NCBI GenBank assembly: GCA_036872755.1
Contig: JAVHNS010000003.1
Location: forward strand, 1,178,001 to 1,242,000
From: Orbilia blumenaviensis
Lineage: Eukaryota > Ascomycota > Orbiliomycetes > Orbiliales > Orbiliaceae
DNA: 64,000 nucleotides
Reading direction: 5' to 3'
A program made the position numbers and the translations under genes. A model generated the notes under the pieces. The model was given only the letters and a program-made list of their open reading frames with translations, ran no database searches and was not told where the DNA came from. Below are positions 47,227-57,466 of the stretch, one piece after another; positions within the stretch are counted from its first letter, which is position 1, and each line of letters opens with the position of its first letter.

Positions 47227-48306
47227 TGTGAGAGATATGTGATTAAGGGATTTGAGGGTTACGGAAGGTCGTGGTGGGGGTGTATATAGAGGGGGGGATG
47301 TTTCGACGCTGGGTTTTCGTCTTTTTCGGGTTGACGTTGTGCTTTGCTATCCGAGGCGGCGATAATTGGATCACGTGACTGATGGATTTGACACATGGTC
47401 AACACATATTGTTAGGACACGGCTGGAAACCTTTCAAACCCCTGAAACAATGGAGCAGGGCCTAATCGAAAATCCTAATACTATCCGATCACAATGATAA
47501 AATATCAATGCATGGGGATCGAAATAGTGACTGCCGGGGTCATGAGCGCGGCATCGGGTCAGAGAAGGAGCAAAGTAGCCGCGGAAGTGATCCGGAACGG
47601 CGAGTGCTCGAGCACTAGTACGAATAGGCCCATTTAGGAAGAAATGCCACTCGTAGAACGTTACACACAATTCTGCAGGAACGTGCGTATATTCACTATT
47701 TGGGATTTCTTCAGGGAATAAAATTAATATTTCTCGGGCCAGATATCCGCAGCCCGTTAAATTACTACCTGGTAGCCTTATGACTTCAGGGGCTCGGAAT
47801 CCCGGGATCGCGAGATCTAATTGGGCGTTGCAGATTTCCATGGCTTCGTAACCACAACCCTGGATCGCGCCGTTCGTCTGACTTCTGGGCCGGCTGGACC
47901 TCTCAAACGGGATCGCGGCTCGGACCTCTTGCTACTAAAAGCAGAATATAAAATTTTGTATTTTGTATGGATTTAATTGATGGCGGGAAAAAGTTATACT
48001 TCTTATTCCGAGCCCCGTATCTGGTTTACGAGACAATTTCTGGACCCTATAAAAGATTCAAACAATAGAGTTCGCCGTTTGAATTTATAGATAACCAATT
48101 CTATAGATATATATTTACATATACAACATTAATAACATTTCTTCGGCGTGTCTATCATAAATATATATCGGATCTAACAACTGAGATCGAGAGCTCCCAA
48201 TCCTAAATCTCCCTAGCAGTTATTACTGCTAATCACTTAGTTATATATAGTGTTACTTTTTTTTTTTTTTGGAATCGCTCTAGGACCAAGAAACCCAAAT
48301 CACATC
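47227..48306. other. Intergenic: divergent promoters of ATP5 and Clr5 gene
   Basis: 1.08 kb between divergent genes. A minus-strand open frame with an ATG (47434-47841, 135 codons) has no recognisable domain and I do not count it as a gene. The right half is AT-rich with a T-run just before the Clr5-type gene. Confidence 0.45.
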
Positions 48307-51300
48307 ATGAATAGGAACAATTCAAGGCCGAAAACCCTCACCCAGGCAGTCGATTGTCGCGTTGTCAAGAGAAAGAAGTACGAAAGAAAGTCGAAAGCCG
48401 GTGTCCCAGCAGAATTGGAGAAATACTCAAAAGCAATTGAGTTCTACTATCTTTCGTTGGATTACCCAATAGAAAGGGTCCGGTATATCATAGAAACATT
48501 ATTTAAACCAGGTGGAACGTAAGTTAAATATTACCTGGAAATCTACAGTGTTGTGCATGCGAGGAGATCATTATCATCAGCGAACACCCTATGAAAAGTT
48601 TCCTCCTTCCTTAAATATAGCTTACAAGTTTGTTTTGCTTACCTAGGCTTGCACAATACCGGTGCTGTATCGAAAGAAACAAGGAGATTAGCAAGTCCCT
48701 AAAGAAAAACGAATGGGAACTCATCGCACCACTGTACTTCGCCCGACACCGGGCAGGTCTGATGACAGCTATCAAATTGAACGACAATTGGGTTCTCAGT
48801 CCAGAGAAAGTAGAGAAAGGGGTTCGTGTACGAACAAGCGCCCTAGATGCTTTTAGGTACCTCAACTCAAAATGTATTTTACATAAAGATCCTACCTTCA
48901 TACGAGCATTTTCTAATAGGCGCCGATATCTTCTAGCTCTAGCCGGGACAGTCCCTGGAAATACAGAACACATTCAACTGAACAAACTCGGGCGGAAAAT
49001 AGAGCTTTTCGTTCCGACACCTAGGTCCCTCCGGCTGAGGATTCCAGACTGCATCCTCAATAATATACCAATTCAACTGACGAAAAACACGCTCCTAAAC
49101 TTTAATCTGGCCAACACTAGTAATTCGAGGGAGCAGCTTCCCGAACTAAGCCTCAGCAACGTCGCCAATTCAAACTACTTTAAGTTCGTGAAACGGCTTA
49201 TATATCTGCTTTCCAATCAACTGTTCGACTACAGATGCTTGGATACCCTGCTTGATGCTGTAATAGCTTCAGGATACCGTAGCCACCTAAAAAGCCTACT
49301 ATCACAGCCGACGCTCTCAATCAGGGTGACTTGCGAGAACATAATGCCACTATTAATTCTACGGGGGGACGAGGATCTGATCGAACACGTGCTCCAATAC
49401 AAGTCCCATATCTCGTGGTATTCATACCTTTCGTTTTTGGAAGACTACCGAACCGGCATAAAGTCATGGAATTTCCTCGATGGAAAGTATAATAACGACC
49501 ACTACGTCCGCCAATGTATTTATCGGATTTTTAGGGATTGCGAAAAACCGGAGACTGAGGACGATGCAATTATACTTCTCGCATTTACATGCTATCATGG
49601 AATAATCGACTTTACAACTATGACACGTTTGTGGAATCGGAAGATATCCCCCGAATTTGCCGACATCCGCTTCCATGAGGCATACGGGGAGTGCCCCGTG
49701 TTCATGTGTATAGCAATGGGGAAAATACATGAAGCAAAAACGCTGGTACTACATGGGTTCGGCAAACACATTCCAACCGTTGCTCAGGCGGCGCTGCATG
49801 AGCGAAACCTGGAACCAGAAATTATTCTCTTCAGAGACTTGGATGGAATTTCGCGAGTAGTCCGAACTGGTGTAGCATGGTATAAAAATCTTATTCTTGA
49901 GCTACTACCCCCGGAAACTTGCACAGGATACACGGACAGTACTGTCAGGAGCATAAGCGAAATATACTACATCGCATTTCTATTAGGGGCACACTGGCTT
50001 AAGGACATCGTCACTGAAAGCATTTCTTCGCTACCCAATTCCTTGGCCCAAGACATATTCAAATTATCAGCGTGCAGAATAGTCGCACAAGATCAATTGC
50101 AAGATAGCGTCGCTGACGCGAAACATGCTAACGATACTCTCCGAAGCGAGAGGTTCGAGGAACAACTTGGATCACCACTTAATGTGCCTCGCAGATCCCC
50201 GCGCCTTGGATATTATAACGACTCATGTTCCAAGGAAGTAGCACGGTGGGTTGGGGAATTAATTGCTGTCGGTGTGGACCCAAACACTATGATATGCTCC
50301 TCTCGAAATCTTATGCACCAGGCAATCATCGACGGGAATAAGCATCTCCTCTCAACTCTTATCAATGCTAATGCCAATGTTGAAACTTTCTTCAATGACA
50401 TAAGCCCACTAGGGTTAGCATTCGCATTAGACCGAAGAGCAATCTATAATCAGCTACTTTTTGCTTTAACCAAAGCCAAGGGCTTATTTCTATCCCCGGA
50501 GTTACTCTGGGGCATGTCAGACAAAGGGCCACCCAAACTTTTCGACTATAGCCTCCAAAATGGCTATATCAGAGCTTTGGCGTTTTGGAGCGACCGATGC
50601 AAGATGGACCTACAGCTAGAGAATATGGATAGTCCCCAGGTTGGGGATCTATTCTATCTCCTTAATAAGCTTGCGGTAACAATACACCGTGCACGCTCGA
50701 GTCCTCGTGCACTTACTGATGTAGCTCGGCTGTCCATCGTCCAAAGGATTAAAGCCCTCGCTCGCCAGGAGGATATTTGCATCGAGGAAATCGCATGGGA
50801 CGGGATTGAGTCGGTTAATGTCATGCAAATCGTAGCCGGGTGCGCGGACTATGACCTTCTCAAATATTTCTTAGAACTTGGCCCAGGATTCCAGAATCTA
50901 GTCTCCAAGAAATATTTTCAGGCTTACTCCCCGCTGAGATGCGCTGTCAATGCAAGAGCAGATATAACTTGCATCAGTCTGCTTATCGAATATGGAGCGG
51001 ATGTCAACGAAATCACATATGAAACTCCTTCCCACCCGGTATTTTCAGGATTTCACTCTGAGGGCATTAGGGGGACTATCTTGCACCAAGCTGTATTTAA
51101 TGGCTGCATGCCCACAATTCGCTGTCTGCTGGAATACAAAGCCGATATATACGCAAGCTTCAGCGGTATAATTACACCAGTTGAATATGCTGTTATGTTG
51201 GGAAGACTGGATGCCATTTCCCTTTTTCTGCACTTTGACATTCGGTGTCGACATTTGGCATGGAGGGAAGCCGATAGATGGGGCCCCGGACTAGGGAGAG

Positions 51301-51353
51301 GCCAACTTACGGAATATATCCGCGGTTTTTGTCCGGGTAGATCGCAACCGTGA
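48307..51353 (+). CDS. Clr5-domain protein with C-terminal ankyrin repeats
   Basis: Exons 48307-48518 and 48647-51353 give 972 aa. The N-terminal ~110 residues look like a Clr5 domain, split by the intron: a predicted helix pair (EFYYLSLDYPIERVRYIIET) followed by TLAQYRCCIERNKEISKSL and KKNEW. Clr5 domains are found in fungal nuclear proteins, named from a fission-yeast silencing factor. The middle is long and without a recognised domain. The C-terminal ~250 residues contain ankyrin-type repeats, e.g. SPLRCAVNARADITCISLLI followed by EYGADVN, and TILHQAVFNGCMPTIRCLLE followed by YKADIY. Clr5-ankyrin proteins are often numerous and lineage-specific in Pezizomycotina; their function is largely unknown. 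The start was chosen because it precedes a basic segment (RVVKRKKYERKSK) that could be a nuclear signal. It is convergent with GEP3. Confidence 0.8.
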
Positions 51354-51712
51354 GATGGCCTGGGTGCAAGGACAAAAGCGATTGACATGGGATTTGGGCC
51401 ACTATACACATGTAACAAAGTTCCAGGGGATATAATTGGAGTCGATCCAATAGATCACTCTTTCGGACATCGAAACCTCGAAAGATATCCATATCTCTGC
51501 TTTTTTTTTTTTCTCATTATATTTTATCTATCAGTTCAATATATACTAAATTAAGCTGCGGCAAGCTCTGCGATTTCCCGAGCTCTGGGGTTTAGGTCTA
51601 TAGAGCTTGTATTACCAGGCACATACCACGAAGCTATCGTACGTAAAAATTAAATGTATTACACTATTGTACATAATTACTAGTTTTGATACACAGGCGA
51701 AGAACGGAGAAT
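51354..51712. other. Intergenic, convergent gene ends
   Basis: 359 bases between the 3' ends of the Clr5-type gene (plus) and GEP3 (minus). It includes a run of T at 51501-51512. No other feature. Confidence 0.5.
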
Positions 51713-54190
51713 CTATGGATTTGAGGCTGTGTTTCCAGCAGAACCATTCCCCAATTGACTCTTAAGCCTCTTTAGTTCTTTCTTCTGGGCCTTCTTCGCT
51801 CCCCTCATTGACTTTTTAGGCCGGCTCCCCGGCGCGACCTTCGATCCAGGTTTTATATTTTCCTGATAAGCTTTCATTGTCTCTCTTTGAAGTATGCTCT
51901 CTCCATCCGGCGATAGAACCTCGATTTCCGGAAGAGGGTCATCTTTTCCAACTTGCGCCGATACCTCCAACCACCCAAGCCCCTCCACAACAATATCGGT
52001 AGCGTATATTCTAAAGGATACTTTCTTGAACTTATCCTCTCCCATCCCCTCTACCAAAGGGCCACTTCTTCTCTTCGTGATGTCATCTGTGAGTTTGAAG
52101 GTCCCGGCAGACTTCATACTGTTTGCAGCTGCCTTTTTCGCCCACAAAAAATCCCTCTTGGCGCCTTCTTCTTCAGATTCAAGGTTTAAGAACCCATCTA
52201 TCTTTTCTTCCTTCGCGACGTGGCCCGGGACATTTGAAAAAACTGCTACTTCGAGTGTAACGGGTCGGCCTTCTACAGGTTGTACCGGCTTTATCGTAAC
52301 CAGACCACCTAACAGAAATTTTTTCCCTGGCGGTACAATATATCGCTCCGGGTTAACTCTGTCAATCATCACCGTCCGCCTGACGAGATTCTGTTTAATA
52401 TGTTTCATCAGCCCGCCCCTAGAGAATCCGGGCAGATCGATTAATTGGCCCCTCCCAGCTGCGAAGTCAATAACAATGGGACCAACCGTCGTTCCCGGAA
52501 CTTTACTCGCTAAAGGCATCTCCGGGAATTTAACCCTCCTGCCATTCTGAATATAAAATTCGGAATCGTCTTCGATCTCTTCCTCGGCCTCTAAATCTCC
52601 TCTTCCAAAGGGCTTTTGCGCGGATACGTGTTTTTTCCCTCGTTTTGGAAAAACTGCTTCATATAATCTACTCTTTCCAACATTTGTCTTTCCCAGGAAG
52701 ACTACTGCCCCTTTTCTCCCTCGAATTTCGTCTTTCAGCCGTTCTGTAGTCCAACCATTTTTCGCGCTGACGATTCTTAGCTCTTTCATTGTCTTCTCCT
52801 TATCCGCATCATCCAGGTAATTGCTTAATACCCTTCTGATATAAGTCATCAGACTCGTAACCTTCTGTTCCGTCGGCATCAACAAGTCTGCCCTGGTAAT
52901 GACAAATGATAGCGAAATATCCTTTTTCTTTCCGTCCTTTAGATTGTTCAAGCCAGCTAATATAGCCTTTCTAGCGTTGGGAAGCACGCTCATTGGGAAA
53001 TCTGCAGCATCGATGATGTGGTAGACATGAACCCTCTTGAACGGTGCCTTCGAGATCACCTCTGCCGCTTGGGTGAAAGTTGCGTCGGGTCCTTGCACCG
53101 TTGTGTTTTGGTAGTGAAGTAGACTCCGACATCTACCGCAAAGAATTGTATGTCTTGCCCGTCTCCTAATATCCAGCTCCTTACGGTCAGGGTCTTCTGG
53201 TAGCAATGCCTCGAACCAAGATTCTGTTTCCGCAGATGCTGAGCCAGGAAGGTCCTCATAAGGAATAAAATCGTCGAGCACATCCTCATCTTTCTCAAGG
53301 TTATTAGGATGGTGACGTCGGATCTTTTTGTAGATTTTCGGTTCGTCTTCTTCGTCGACCGGTGGTTTCATGTTCGCCTCTCGTAGAATTTCTTTCACAT
53401 CCTCTGACATACGGGATAATGCGGCTTTGTAGATGTTTTCTAGATTCTGTCTTGGTGGGGAGAAAAAAGCAGAGCCTTCTTTCCATGGAAATTTGGGGGT
53501 TGGCATTTTGGACTCAGGACCGTAGAAGCCTGGTTTGGTAGATTCGTTAGAGTGTGATTTTGCGCCACATCCGGGGCAGAATTCAGGCATTGAGTATGGA
53601 AATGACTGTTTGGTTTCTGCGCCTGGGAAGGGTAGATGGTCGAGTATTGGAGTCGTTGGGACCGGAGAACTTGGATCACGGTAAGAAAGCACCTCTGAAA
53701 CTTCGGAAGGGAATTCATCGGACTCATATTCTAAAGCGTCGGTTTCTTCGCTCTTAAGCGACGGGCTCGGTGTATCACCAGTCATAGCCTGTTTAGCTAC
53801 ATCTGGTGATGACAGCTCTATATTTTCCACAGCTGCTTCTGTCGTCTCTGATATTGTTTCTGCCGCTGCCACCATCTCCGCCTCTGATACAATTTCCGAC
53901 TTATTACCAGGCACTGATATCGAGCCTGAATCCGATATCTCCCCAACGTTCATGTTTTCCGCTTGCAAGTCCCCATCCTGCCCCGCCGTTGAGTAATACT
54001 TAGATGCCCCTAAAATAACCCCTCGATCCTGTACCCGACATTTGCTTAGTGACTGAGGCGAAAAGACCCCAACCCTCTTCTCCAATAAACCCCTACGTGC
54101 CACGGATGAATGAAACCATCTCGATCTGAGATGATTGCTGCCGACACGGGCCTGCCATCGCGCATATATTGCAGCCCTCTGCCCCAACAT
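51713..54190 (-). CDS. GEP3: Mitochondrial circularly permuted GTPase Gep3 (YqeH-like)
   Basis: A single exon of 825 aa. Gep3 (also Mtg3/Lrc5) is a YqeH-family GTPase needed for mitochondrial small-subunit rRNA processing and genetically tied to prohibitins. The N-terminus is rich in Arg with RSRWFHSSVARR, a mitochondrial import signal. After a long acidic, disordered region come the YqeH-type zinc-finger cysteines, split as FCPGCGAKS (about 205) and LCGRCRSLLHYQN (about 350). The GTPase motifs are in permuted order: G4-like ITRADLL, then G1 GKTNVGKS, G2 PGTTVG and G3 DLPGF. G4 is TRAD rather than NKxD, as is common in this family. The C-terminal domain ends in a basic Lys-rich tail (KKSMRGAKKAQKKELKRLKS). 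At 825 aa it is longer than the yeast protein, mainly because of the acidic insert at about 70-190. Confidence 0.93.
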   Translation of the reverse strand: MLGQRAAIYARWQARVGSNHLRSRWFHSSVARRGLLEKRVGVFSPQSLSKCRVQDRGVILGASKYYSTAGQDGDLQAENMNVGEISDSGSISVPGNKSEIVSEAEMVAAAETISETTEAAVENIELSSPDVAKQAMTGDTPSPSLKSEETDALEYESDEFPSEVSEVLSYRDPSSPVPTTPILDHLPFPGAETKQSFPYSMPEFCPGCGAKSHSNESTKPGFYGPESKMPTPKFPWKEGSAFFSPPRQNLENIYKAALSRMSEDVKEILREANMKPPVDEEDEPKIYKKIRRHHPNNLEKDEDVLDDFIPYEDLPGSASAETESWFEALLPEDPDRKELDIRRRARHTILCGRCRSLLHYQNTTVQGPDATFTQAAEVISKAPFKRVHVYHIIDAADFPMSVLPNARKAILAGLNNLKDGKKKDISLSFVITRADLLMPTEQKVTSLMTYIRRVLSNYLDDADKEKTMKELRIVSAKNGWTTERLKDEIRGRKGAVVFLGKTNVGKSRLYEAVFPKRGKKHVSAQKPFGRGDLEAEEEIEDDSEFYIQNGRRVKFPEMPLASKVPGTTVGPIVIDFAAGRGQLIDLPGFSRGGLMKHIKQNLVRRTVMIDRVNPERYIVPPGKKFLLGGLVTIKPVQPVEGRPVTLEVAVFSNVPGHVAKEEKIDGFLNLESEEEGAKRDFLWAKKAAANSMKSAGTFKLTDDITKRRSGPLVEGMGEDKFKKVSFRIYATDIVVEGLGWLEVSAQVGKDDPLPEIEVLSPDGESILQRETMKAYQENIKPGSKVAPGSRPKKSMRGAKKAQKKELKRLKSQLGNGSAGNTASNP

Positions 54191-54998
54191 CCAAATTTTT
54201 GCTATGAGGGGTTCCAGGCCCTAAAACTGGCCCCGATTATCTGACGAATTAGTGAGTTACCCCGGTCGAAGGTTTTATATATATATCAAAATGAATAGGT
54301 TTGTTGCATTTGGAAAGGACGGTTGTTGTTTTTGGGCCAATGTTGCACAAAAATTTTTCAAGGCTCGCAACACACCTTATGGCCGATCCTAGCCTCGAAG
54401 AACAGCGCTGAAGGCAAAGCGGGCGATCCTGTAATACCTAAGCTTATGCCGCATGCTGTCCGGGCCCGCAGGCTAAAGAGGACACCATATAAGTGCCTAG
54501 AAATTCATTCGGGACTCCAAGGCACGTATTCCAGAGATCAGGCTCAGAAGGCAGTTAATCTATATGAATACCTAGGTAACCACTCGTCATCGTGTATAAT
54601 CCCTGTTTCGAGCAATCTTTTGGGGAATGAATTCCCAAGCCCTATGAACTTAAGTCTTCATAGTTTTACGAAAGCAAAAACTTTGAAAGCTATACCGCGA
54701 TTAAAGCCAAAATTCTTTTGTTAAATTAGAAAGTCGCAGCACGCCTTCCTTGGATCTAGTGATGTCTCAGCAAATGCGCATATGCAGATAAACCCGACCA
54801 AAGAAAGGTAACAAAGAAGAAGAGAAGTGACACAGCAAAAATATATATCGTACACCAGAAAAAAAAGAAAGATAAAGCAACCCCCTCCAGAATATACAGC
54901 GGAAAAGTGCCATCTAATTCATGAATGGCAAATCACGAAATTCAGAACAATAGTAAGGGCACCCTGAAAAGTAAACGCTAAGCTCTATATATCCTTTA
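54191..54998. other. Intergenic: GEP3 promoter and UTP5 3' flank
   Basis: 808 bases between two minus-strand genes. A plus-strand open frame of 133 codons (54323-54724) has no recognisable product. The AT-rich right part is probably UTP5 3' UTR. Confidence 0.45.
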
Positions 54999-57466
54999 CT
55001 ATCTCCTCGAGAGCTTGGGTCCTTTCGTTACCTTTCCTTTGGCTTTTTTGGCTACCTTTGGGGCCTCCTCTTCACTTCCATCTTCTAGAAATCCGTCATC
55101 TTGGCTATCATAGTCAACTTCGTCATCATCAACTACGAATCCATCAAGATCTCCCTCCTCATCAGAGTCATCGTCACCTGTTTCCTCTGCTTCCCTATCC
55201 AGGTACATTCCCGGCCCGTCTATATCATCATCGCTGTCTTCCTCATCCTCTTCTCCTTCGCTAGCAGAGTCTAGGACCCCGTTGACGCCTCCTTCACTGT
55301 CATCCTCTTCTTCGCTTTCCTCCACGTCTCCGATAACTTCGTCTTCATCCTCGTCGGAGCTACTCTCATCATCCCTGTTCACACCCTCAACATATACCAC
55401 TGCAGAATCACCGCCCGCCCCCAACCTGTCCCTTGCCATACTCCGTAGCTTCATCTGCGCCACCAACATACTAAGTCTACCACGCAACGCCAACATCTTT
55501 GGCAGTGCCTCCGCCCTCTTTCCAAGCACTCTCTGCAGCGATGCCATAGTCCGCACTAAGTCCGGTAGCGTGAGCAGGTGACCACCATGGTTGACTAGCG
55601 TTTTCTGAATCCAAATCATTAAACTTCCTGCTCGTCCTGGTTTCCTCGCAATGATTTCCGATAGCTTCATCACAAGGTCGGCAGCGAGCAAAGAATCTAA
55701 GCGCTGGATGGTGGATTCGATCATGTCGGCTTTCGTAACTTGCAAACAGGTCTCCAGTAATGCACGATCGTCAGTTTTGAGCGCTTGTGTGAGGACTGTC
55801 GTGAGGGATGTAGCGTTCGGGAACTTGACAGCCTGGTAGTTGTTGGCAATGATAGCCGCCCCATCAATAGATGGGACTGTAATGTTAGTCATAGGCGATA
55901 CGTCTGATCTCTGTGACTTCTCAGTACTGCCAGCCGACCCTCCAGCAGAAAGATTGAGGGCCTTTATTCGGTCTTCGAAGGTTTGTTCCTCTGGGTCGTT
56001 CGCGTTGTCTTCCTGGTCGTCTTCGCTATCCTTGGCAGGTTCTTCTTCTTCTTCCCCTAGGTCCCCCGGGGCGTCTACCATCCCGATATCTTGTGTATCG
56101 GCGCCTTCAATAACTACAGTATGGCTCTGCTTAAGATTGACGTTGCTCAGATCTTTGATGTCATTTGCATCTGATCTTCCAGATGCGGCGCCACCGATAC
56201 CAACAGTCTTCGCTTTTGTGATCACAACATCGCCACTGACGTTTAATGTACCATCTACATTCAAACACTTCACTTTTTCGAACAGGACGCTTGTGGCATT
56301 CTCCACCCAAGCAACTACCACGCAGTCACCGGAAAAGCAGGCGTCGATAACCTTCACAGTTTGGCTATTATCAGGTCTAACAATCTTTATCCTAGCCTCC
56401 GAGGTTTTCGTCATGGCTTTTCTTCGCTTGAGGGATGATTCCTCATCCGTCTCGGAGTCGGATGAAAACGACCACGGCTGTTGGAAGACTTCAACCACAC
56501 CATCGGCGGTAACTGCGACGAGAGCGGTATCTTGGGCGGCGGTGTCGATTCTGGTGACGTCGCTTTTGGCAACTAGGGAGCCAAGAGACTTCTCCTTCTT
56601 GATATCCGAAACGTAGATGAAGCGGTCTCCATCTGCTGCGGATAGAAATTTGTTCTGATTCAAGGTTTTGCAAAGAGTGTGAACTTGGGAGGTGTGTGAC
56701 GTGAAAGTCGATGTGAGGTCGGACGGTGGAGAGTTGATATCAACGATATAAGTGGAATAGGAAGCGCAGACGATGGCATCAGGGAGGGGGAGAGTCTTGA
56801 AAAAGTTGATTGTTTCGCCAAATGCAATATTTCTAGTGGAGCCCATTAGCCGCCACCCCCAGCGCTGAAAAACAGTATTCATGTATATCTAACGTACCTT
56901 ATGGATGAACCTTTCTTAACATCCCACTCAACAAGCTTATTTCCACCACAGCTCCAAGCTCTAACACCCTTCCCACTTCCAATAAACTGGAAGTCTGTCA
57001 CAGGACCAACATGGCCTCCATCTAGCGTCTTGATAATTTCAGCTTGTACTGGGGAGTACAGATAAACTTTTCCATTGCTTCCAGTTGCTGCGACCACAAC
57101 CTCACCAGCATTCTGCTGCACATCCTCATCGTCATTGACCAGTGCATCGGCGCCAGATGCTCTCTTCCTCTTCTTTTTCTTCCTATCACTGTCCCCTTCC
57201 GTAAGCGAACCCCAGGATAGAGAGTTGATTTCGACGGATTTTTCGAAGATGTGTTCGCATTGAAGACGGCCCGAGCCTATGTCGTGACAGCGCAAACGGT
57301 GGGCATCCAAACCGCGTAGGACAGACGAAAAAAGCGAGAGCTTAGACCAAGACGGGGAGAAGGCGGATTTAAGAATTGGAGAGGCTGTGGATACGGAGGT
57401 TGATTGCGCAAGGGTACGCTTGGTGGAGGGAGCGGCGAGCTTCTGCTTCTTTGATTTGCCAGCCAT
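54999..57466 (-). CDS. UTP5: Utp5/WDR43, SSU processome t-UTP subunit
   Basis: Exons 57466-56898 and 56832-54999, with a 65-nt intron, give 800 aa. Utp5 (WDR43) belongs to the t-UTP (UTP-A) subcomplex that binds nascent pre-rRNA in the nucleolus and couples Pol I transcription to small-subunit assembly. The N-terminal part is a WD40 propeller (HDIGSGRLQCEHIFEKSVEI, GKVYLYSPVQAEIIKTLDGG, VWAW-like RAWSCGGNKLVEWD). The C-terminal Utp12 domain lies at about 480-630 (AVKFPNATSLTTVLTQALKT, IWIQKTLVNHGGHLLTLPDL). A very acidic tail (about 640-770) ends in Lys-rich KKAKGKVTKGPKLSRR. Basic patch KKKKRKRAS near residue 95 is probably a nuclear/nucleolar signal. The tail's length and composition are typical of the family. 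The start follows the 5' leader and fits. Confidence 0.92.

Noticed and set aside
47434..47841. Minus-strand 135-codon open frame with ATG upstream of ATP5
   Set aside because: No recognisable motif, no intron support and no fitting neighbours; probably chance in a divergent promoter.
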